DNA of 64,000 nucleotides from Ampelocalamus luodianensis. Lineage: Eukaryota > Streptophyta > Magnoliopsida > Poales > Poaceae. This document shows positions 58,342 through 64,000 of the stretch, piece by piece. The DNA lies in NCBI GenBank assembly GCA_036346255.1, contig CM070619.1, positions 30,386,342 through 30,450,341 on the forward strand. Reading direction: 5' to 3'. Position numbers and translations under genes: made by a program. Each line of letters begins with the position of its first letter. Within the stretch, counting starts at the first letter, position 1. The notes under the pieces were generated by a model. That model was not told where the DNA came from, made no database searches, and saw only the letters and a list, made by a program, of their open reading frames with translations.

Positions 58342-59118
58342 TGATACGGGAGGCCCGATCTTCTCGGTGAGGAACCATGGATAGTTGATGCGAAGTAGAC
58401 TATGTCGCTAGCTGAACACTCGCGCCAATGCACGAACCCTCAACTCTTGAATACGCCCAAACACACCGGTAGTTGTTCGTCGCGAGACCACGAACGATTT
58501 AACGCCAAGTCCCAATTCCCAATGGAACGACGGCTTGACCTTGGATTGCGTAACAAAACAAATGGATCGCCTAATTCTCTCAAAGTCCTCGCATGAACTC
58601 GTGTCGAAAGAACAAGCAATAGCTATGTTTCAATCTTATGCATAAACTGGTCTACCTCTATGGTGCGGCCATGGGGGTTTATATAGCCTCCCACGCAAGC
58701 ACAAAACTCGGATGAACAAGAACCAGTGCTTCGCAGTAATCCAGTCCGACACTGTTCATTGCTACAGATGTCGAGTCCGATTACTATTCACATGAACGAT
58801 GTCCGATTCAAAAACGTCCTACTTTAATTTGGAAATTTAAACTAGTCTCCCTCTCGTTGGCCACATGGGTTTCTTCTCCCTTGTTGGCCGCATGTGTTTC
58901 TCCTCCATGAATTTGTTCCCGGCCTCCCTCTCCTCCCTCTCGGTTCCAAAGTCTTTAAATTTGTCAAACCTGATAATGCACCAAGTATTGCTTTAGGTAG
59001 TAACCAATTCTCATTGGCAACAAAAGGAAATTCATTAAGAAACAAATGCACCTGTTGTTTGAGAAGTTTAGCTCCTGCTTCACGAATAACCTCATAAGTA
59101 GTAGGGACATCCTCATCA
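58342..59118 (-). repeat. Element F2' 3' LTR (short form)
   Basis: 777 bp. The U3 segment corresponding to about 54863-55030 of F2 is absent, and the palindrome is degenerate (about 58786-58806). Confidence 0.85.
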
Positions 59119-59228
59119 TCCTCCCTTTCTTCAAGAAAAGCCGTCCTCGGCTTTTGATAGCCTGAAGATGTGCTAGACAAATAATACAACGTATATGCAT
59201 GGTATATATATTTGTCATCCAAACTCCT

Positions 59229-60230
59229 TTAAACAGCACATGATGATTTCTTTGAAAGTGTAATAAACAAAAAGAACAACGTATATACGTGGTATATGTA
59301 TGCATCAATTGTTGTGACATTCTCGTTGTTTCGCACAAAATAATTAGGATCATAGCAGCCATAGGATGTATTTGATATATACATTGCGATACTTTCATTC
59401 ACATCATTCTCCCTCCCATGAGAAAAAGTCGTCCTCGACTTTGGTAAGTACATGGACAAGATATAAGAGGGACCCACTAGATCAAGTTGTTCAAATATTG
59501 GAGAGAAAATTTTTAGTTTCTTCCATGCTTCAACTCGACTACGTTGTTTACAAGCATAGGAGAAACAAGTAGGCATCATATTGCGTTCTAAACAATAGGC
59601 ACTTGTATTAAAATCCATCTCAAAATGACCATGATATTTCTCAATAGATGGTTTGCGCAAAACATGCAAGTTTAAATCAGAAAGATTATCACAGGTAATG
59701 CATATTCGATAAACATAGAACTTGTCATCTACACCATAATCTCCAATCAAATTGAATGTATATGTGTAGGCATAAGTACTAACGAGTGATTTTAAACATG
59801 AAACTTTAGCAAGATTCTCAATCACACTAGATAGCTCTCTATGAACATCGAACATGATATAGTATAAAAGATCATCAACAGATATTCTAGTAAGAACGTC
59901 CTTATGGGTAATCAATTCCACATTATGTAAATTGAGCGTACAAATTTTAGAACATGGAATATTCAAAGGAACACTAGAGATCGAACTCGTACGTACCTCT
60001 TCTTGATGAGTATGCAATTCAACACCATTACTGTTACCTTTACCATCCTCCTCGGTTGTTGTAGGTGTTGTAGATATCAAATCATCATCATGAAACCATT
60101 GGATCGCAAGCACTCTATCCCCCACTGTGGTTATCTCCTCGTCTTTCACGTCCAACGGTGCCGGTTGTTCAACTTTCAACTCATTTTCTTTAATATCAAC
60201 CTCACTTTGACTATCATCTACTTCTCTCTT
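59229..60230 (-). CDS. Element F2' ORF2: unknown protein of a non-autonomous element
   Basis: An uninterrupted frame from just after a TAA (60231-60233) to the stop at 59229, about 330 codons, with no clear ATG start. It begins with an acidic stretch (VDDSQSEVDIKENE, then DVKDEEITTVGDRVLAIQWF). A Thr/Ser-rich linker and a longer folded-looking part follow (NVELITHKDVLTRISVDDLL, GDYGVDDKFYVYRICITC, FEMDFNTSAYCLERNMMPTC, RSRVEAWKKLKIFSPIFEQL). The end is hydrophobic. It overlaps the end of the gag frame in the +1 register, the same relation as in F1. There is no zinc knuckle, DD[E/D] or polymerase motif. The function is unknown. Conservation in three copies argues it was expressed by the source element. 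Confidence 0.7.
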   Translation of the reverse strand, partial: KREVDDSQSEVDIKENELKVEQPAPLDVKDEEITTVGDRVLAIQWFHDDDLISTTPTTTEEDGKGNSNGVELHTHQEEVRTSSISSVPLNIPCSKICTLNLHNVELITHKDVLTRISVDDLLYYIMFDVHRELSSVIENLAKVSCLKSLVSTYAYTYTFNLIGDYGVDDKFYVYRICITCDNLSDLNLHVLRKPSIEKYHGHFEMDFNTSAYCLERNMMPTCFSYACKQRSRVEAWKKLKIFSPIFEQLDLVGPSYILSMYLPKSRTTFSHGRENDVNESIAMYISNTSYGCYDPNYFVRNNENVTTIDAYIYHVYTLFFLFITLSKKSSCAV

Positions 60231-61068
60231 TTACATTTGGTGCATCGTTCTCACACTCAATAGAGATGCTCTCAACCTCACATATGGTGGAATCACACAG
60301 CTCACTCTCTTTATCATTCTCACTCAATTTGGCTTTGTGGCACTCATTCTCATATGGGTTTGGATACATCCGTCCCCAAAGATTGTGGGTCACAATTGAG
60401 TAATTACCAAGAACCACAAACTCTTCATGAAGCAATGGGGCAGCACTACACGAAACATGTACCGAAGGGAATGTCCCATGCTCGATCGCCTTCACATGTG
60501 ATATACTAGCGGCATTTAAACCTTTTAGTGGACAAGTCAACTTGTCAAATAGAGAACGCTTGTAGTGGCGGGTACAAAACGCGTGCCGAAATGCTTGCTT
60601 CATCCGCTCCCACGTGATAATCGGCAATTCATGGCGCTCCATACGCTTCACGAATAAATCGCTCCCACCAATGTGTGGCATAATCGGTAAGCCACTAGAG
60701 CGCAAGTAAGAGCTTCCTCTCATTGGTATAGTTGTGCATCCGAAATAGAGTATCAATTTCTAGCTCCCAAGTGAGATATTCTTGTACATCTGTACGACCA
60801 GAAAATATAGGGATAGAAAATTTGGGCTTATCGTGAAAATCCTTACGATGCACGTTTGGTTGATTGAACATGGCGTGCAGCTCCAAGAAGTTGTTGTTGA
60901 TGTCCGTGCGTAGTTGCGTAACCTCCTCTCGAGATTGTTCAATCCAAATCCGAACGGACCCGAGCTCATCGCGCACACCATTATCACGATCATGAAGTTG
61001 CTTTTGTAGCGCCCCACACATCTGTATACTCCGTCCACGTAACCGTGGATTCTCCCGATGACCGACAT
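60214..61068 (-). pseudogene. gag: Element F2' gag-like ORF
   Basis: The ATG is at 61068. The N-terminal part is frame-broken (GALQKQLHDRDNGVRDELGS). Next come LRTDINNNFLELHAMFNQPN, KPKFSIPIFSGRTDVQEYLT, WELEIDTLFRMHNYTNERK, then 60756-60214 with HELPIITWERMKQAFRHAF, YKRSLFDKLTCPLKGLNAAS and MYPNPYENECHKAKLSEND. It ends KERSR and TGA at 60214. The capsid-like first half matches E. Confidence 0.78.
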
Positions 61069-62220
61069 GGATACAACTCACAAATAGCAAACGAAATTAT
61101 ATCCGGGTTAGTAAAAAAACTTGCTCTCTACGCTGCAACTCATCGTCTGAACACAAGACAAGCTTACTGTTCCAAAGTGAATCAAAGACGGCAAATCGAC
61201 GGTTGACACGATGAGCGACCTTAACCCGTAATGTATGAGCGTAACCAAGAGCAAGGGAGTACACAAACGGGTGTAGGTGGAGCTCGGATAGGTATGTGTA
61301 TATCCTATGCAATCTGATATTCAAGGTATTGTAAAGCTAAGTAATGATCCAAGCTAGAGTATTTTGCCTATGTGCTGATCCAAAGGTTTAGCGAAGTGTA
61401 TGAACGCACAAACAAAGATAAATGTGACTTAATGCAAACAAAGGAATGAGCTAGTGAGAGACAAACAGAAATTGAGATGAAAACTAGCTCGTTTTTGCAC
61501 CAAGTACTATGAGAGACGCTAGCCAATTGCAAAGATATCAATGTTAGGGCACAAGATTGCTCAAATAGATTAAATACACAATCTGAAATTGTGGACTAAG
61601 GTTGACTCTTCCCAATTTCGGCCAGCCCCTTTTTGTTTTTTTTTCTCAAAACCGCATGAACAAAGCTCTTCGCCCTTCGGCTATTAAGGAAACCGAAAGG
61701 AAAAAATTTGTACTTGGTATTTGCGGGTTTGATCTTTTGTTTTTTTAAATACCTTTTCAAGCCGTGACTTTTTCTTGTAACCGGCTGCCTTTTCCTCTTT
61801 TCTTATTGCAATGGCCGAAATAGGGTTTGCTCCCCTCTTGATTGCACAAGTCTCACAATTCAACAACGTGTAAATAAACCAAAGAACAGCCCTAGTGCAA
61901 TGTACAAAAGCTAGTCTCAAGGATGAAAGGATATAAGTGAAGCTCAAGAAACCCAAAGTGTTTGGTCGGCTATCTCTTTTGGGTGCTAATTGAGGAGTTC
62001 AATCGGCAATTTGGTGCGGTTTATGTGAACACAACGATTAAGCAACGCAAAAGGAACACATGGATCAGCACTAAAAACAAAAACTCTAATGGATGAAAAC
62101 TTAACTAAACGCACAAGAAACAACAGTTAAACTACGGTTTTGGTATTGCAATTTTGGTTTATTGGACGATAGGATAGAAAACGAATCTAACTACGGGTAA
62201 AGAAATTCTCACCGAGTAAA
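61069..62220 (-). other. Element F2' leader
   Basis: Untranslated leader like those of F1 and E. No gene. Confidence 0.7.
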
Positions 62221-62236
62221 CCTAGAATCGATACCA
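62221..62236 (-). other. Element F2' primer-binding site
   Basis: CCTAGAATCGATACCA on the plus strand, the complement of the E and F1 site, 2 bp from the LTR. Confidence 0.75.
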
Positions 62237-62238
62237 TA

Positions 62239-63017
62239 TGATACGGGAAGCCCGATCTTCTCGATGAGGAACCATGGATAGTTGATGCGAAGTAGACGAT
62301 GTCGCTAGTGAACACTCGCGCCAATGCACGAACCCTCAACTCTTGAATACGCCCAAAACACACCGGGTAGTTGTTCGTCGCGAGACCACGAACGATTTAA
62401 CGCCAAGTCCCCAATTCCCAATGGAACGACGGCTTGACCTTGGATTGCGAACAAAACAAATGGATCGCCTAATTCTCTCTCAAAGTCCTCGCATGAACTC
62501 GGTGTCGAAAGAACAAGCAATAGCTATGTTTCAATCTTATGCATAAACTGGTCTACCTCTATGGTGCGGCCATGGGGTTTATATAGCCTCCCACGCAAGC
62601 ACAAAACTCGGATGAACAATGGCCGAGTGCTACTGATAATCCGAGTCCGACACTGCTTCATTGCTACGATGTCTGAGTCCGATTACTATTCACATGAACG
62701 ATATCCGATTCAAAAACGTCCTACTTTAATTTGGAAATTTAAACTAGTCTCCCTCTGGGTTGGCCACATGGGTTTCTTCTCCTTGTTGGCCGCATGTGTT
62801 TCTCCTCCATGAATTTGTTCCCGGCCTCCTCTCCTCCCTCTCGGTTCCAAAGTCTTTAAATTTGTCAAACCCGATAATGCACCAAGTATTGCTTTAGGTA
62901 GTAACCAATTCTCATTGGCAACAAAAGGAAATTCATTAAGAAACAAATGCACTGTTGTTTGAGAAGTTTAGCTCTGCTTCACGAATAACCTCATAAGTAG
63001 TAAGGACATCCTCATCG
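62239..63017 (-). repeat. Element F2' 5' LTR (short form)
   Basis: It has the same ~170-bp U3 deletion as 58342-59118. The last base is G where A is expected (CTCATCG for CTCATCA). Confidence 0.83.
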
Positions 63018-63022
63018 ATAAA

Positions 63023-63038
63023 CCTAGAATCGATACCA
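63023..63038 (-). other. Element F2 primer-binding site
   Basis: CCTAGAATCGATACCA on the plus strand, 2 bp from the LTR at 63041. F2' sits immediately beyond it. Confidence 0.75.
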
Positions 63039-63040
63039 TG

Positions 63041-63987
63041 TGATACGGGAGGCCCGATCTTCTCGGTGAGGAACCGTGGATATTTGATGCGAAGTAGGCG
63101 ATGTCGCTAGCTGAACACTCGCGCCAATGCACGAACCCTCAACTCTTGAATCGCCCAAAACACACCGGGTAGTTGTTCGTCGCGAGACCACGAACGATTT
63201 AACGCCAAGTCCCCAATTCCCAATGGAGCGAGCGGCTTGACCTTGGATTGCAGAACAAAACAAATGGATCGCCTAATTCTCTCTCAAAGTCCTCGCATGA
63301 ACTCTGGTGTCGAAAGAGCAAGCAATAGCTATGTTTCAATCTATGCATAAACTGGTCTACCTCTATGGTGCGGCCATGGGGGGTTTATATAGCCTCCCAC
63401 GCAAGCACAAAACTCGGATGAACAGTAACCGAGTGCTACAGTAATCCGAGTCCGACACTGTTCACTGCTACTGATAATCGAGTCCGATTACTGTTCACGT
63501 GAACAGTAATCCGATTCAAAAACGTCCTACTTTAATTGGGAAATTTAAACTAGTCTCCTCTCGGTTTCCCTTGTATTGTGAGCTTTCCTTCTCTTAGCTT
63601 GCGCGAATTTGTTCGATGCACTTGATGCTTCTTTTATGCCAATGTAACCCTTGTTGCCATGTCACCATATGTCTTTCTTGACCGCCGCGTGTGCTGAGGT
63701 TTTATCCACGAGAGCATGTTCCTCTCGTTGGCCACATGGGTTTCTTCTCCCTTGTTGGCGCATGTGTTTCTCCTCCATGAATTTGTTCCCGGCCTCCCTC
63801 TTCTCCTCTCGGTTCCAAAGTCTTTAAATTTGTCAAACCTGAGAATGCACCAAGTATTGCTTTAGGTAGTAACCAATTCTCATTGGCAACAAAAGGAAAT
63901 TCATTAAGAAACAAATGCACCTGTTGTTTGAGAAGTTTAGCTCCTGCTTCACGAATAACCTCATAAGTAGTAGGGATATCCTCATCA
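63041..63987 (-). repeat. Element F2 5' LTR
   Basis: 947 bp, full-length form with the ~170-bp U3 segment. The 26-bp palindrome is at 63486-63511. It ends CTCATCA, followed by the TSD GAAGG. Confidence 0.88.
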
Positions 63988-64000
63988 GAAGGACTAACTA

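Larger units (their letters stand above)
58342..63017 (-). mobile_element. Element F2': same-family element inserted in F2
   Basis: LTRs of 777-779 bp lie at 58342-59118 and 62239-63017. Both lack the same ~170-bp U3 segment that F1 and F2 LTRs have, so they form a pair. The flanks are GTAAA (58337-58341) and ATAAA (63018-63022), read as a TSD with one transition. Its PBS is at 62221-62236 and its internal region is 59119-62238. This is the best preserved F copy. Confidence 0.82.
54348..63987 (-). mobile_element. Element F2 (non-autonomous CRM-like), interrupted by F2'
   Basis: The TSD GAAGG occurs at 54343-54347 and 63988-63992. LTRs lie at 54348-55284 (3' in element sense) and 63041-63987 (5'). 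The PBS is at 63023-63038. The internal region is 55285-58341 plus 63018-63040, and F2' is inserted directly beside the PBS. The content is gag-like ORF plus ORF2 as in F1, with more indels. Confidence 0.88.

Noticed and set aside
54348..63987. Tandem concatemer of F (four LTRs in one TSD) formed by unequal exchange
   Set aside because: The inner LTR pair has its own short form and near-TSD, so nested insertion explains it better. Exchange cannot be fully excluded.

Overview
The window is a plant genomic segment, most likely from a grass (Poaceae, rice-like in character), made almost entirely of nested LTR retrotransposons. Support for this: plant-type Ty1/copia and Ty3/gypsy chromovirus polyproteins, primer-binding sites matching initiator-Met tRNA (TGGTATCAGAGC), 5-bp target-site duplications (TSDs), multi-kilobase LTRs of the Tekay/Del type, and a cluster of elements whose LTR starts (TGATGAGG...) and polyproteins look like the CRM (centromeric retrotransposon) clade. 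No bacterial, organellar, rRNA or tRNA gene was seen. The only candidate non-transposon coding piece is a possible last exon at about 48911-49230.

Layout. (1) 10-47889 is one old Ty1/copia element on the + strand, bounded by the TSD ATATA and with LTRs of only about 110 bp. It has been expanded from about 4.9 kb to 47.9 kb by insertions. A 3.3-kb solo LTR (384-3663, TSD TCCCC) sits in its leader. A giant-LTR gypsy element 'C' (4794-44520, minus, TSD TGCAG) sits in gag. (2) Inside C, LTR1 carries element 'D' (8800-13051, TSD CCATT), which has inverted LTRs. LTR2 carries a truncated gypsy element 'G' (17125-40242, minus). (3) Inside G, its LTR carries non-autonomous gypsy 'B' (20538-29187, minus, TSD GAAGC), and its integrase gene carries the CRM-like gag-pol element 'E' (31553-39780, plus, TSD CGAGT). 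The nest is therefore four layers deep: copia > C > G > B and E. (4) 47890-49242 is non-LTR sequence with the possible exon. (5) 49243-63987 holds three copies of a non-autonomous CRM-like family 'F': F1 (plus, TSD GTTGG) and F2 (minus, TSD GAAGG), with F2' (minus, TSD GTAAA/ATAAA) inserted at the edge of F2's primer-binding site.

How the parts relate. E and D share one pol family. F shares with E the U5 end, leader, N-terminal gag and an LTR-encoded C-terminal extension of the polyprotein. In F, protease, RT, RNase H and the integrase core are replaced by an ORF I do not recognise. F therefore looks like a parasite or partner of an E-type element. B and C kept only the tail of the integrase gene next to the polypurine tract, plus long non-coding filler.

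The observations I rate highest are the novel F ORF2, the inverted-LTR element D with two U5 termini inside one TSD, and a covarying hairpin array in the LTRs of B. All identifications come from reading motifs by eye. No database search was possible.
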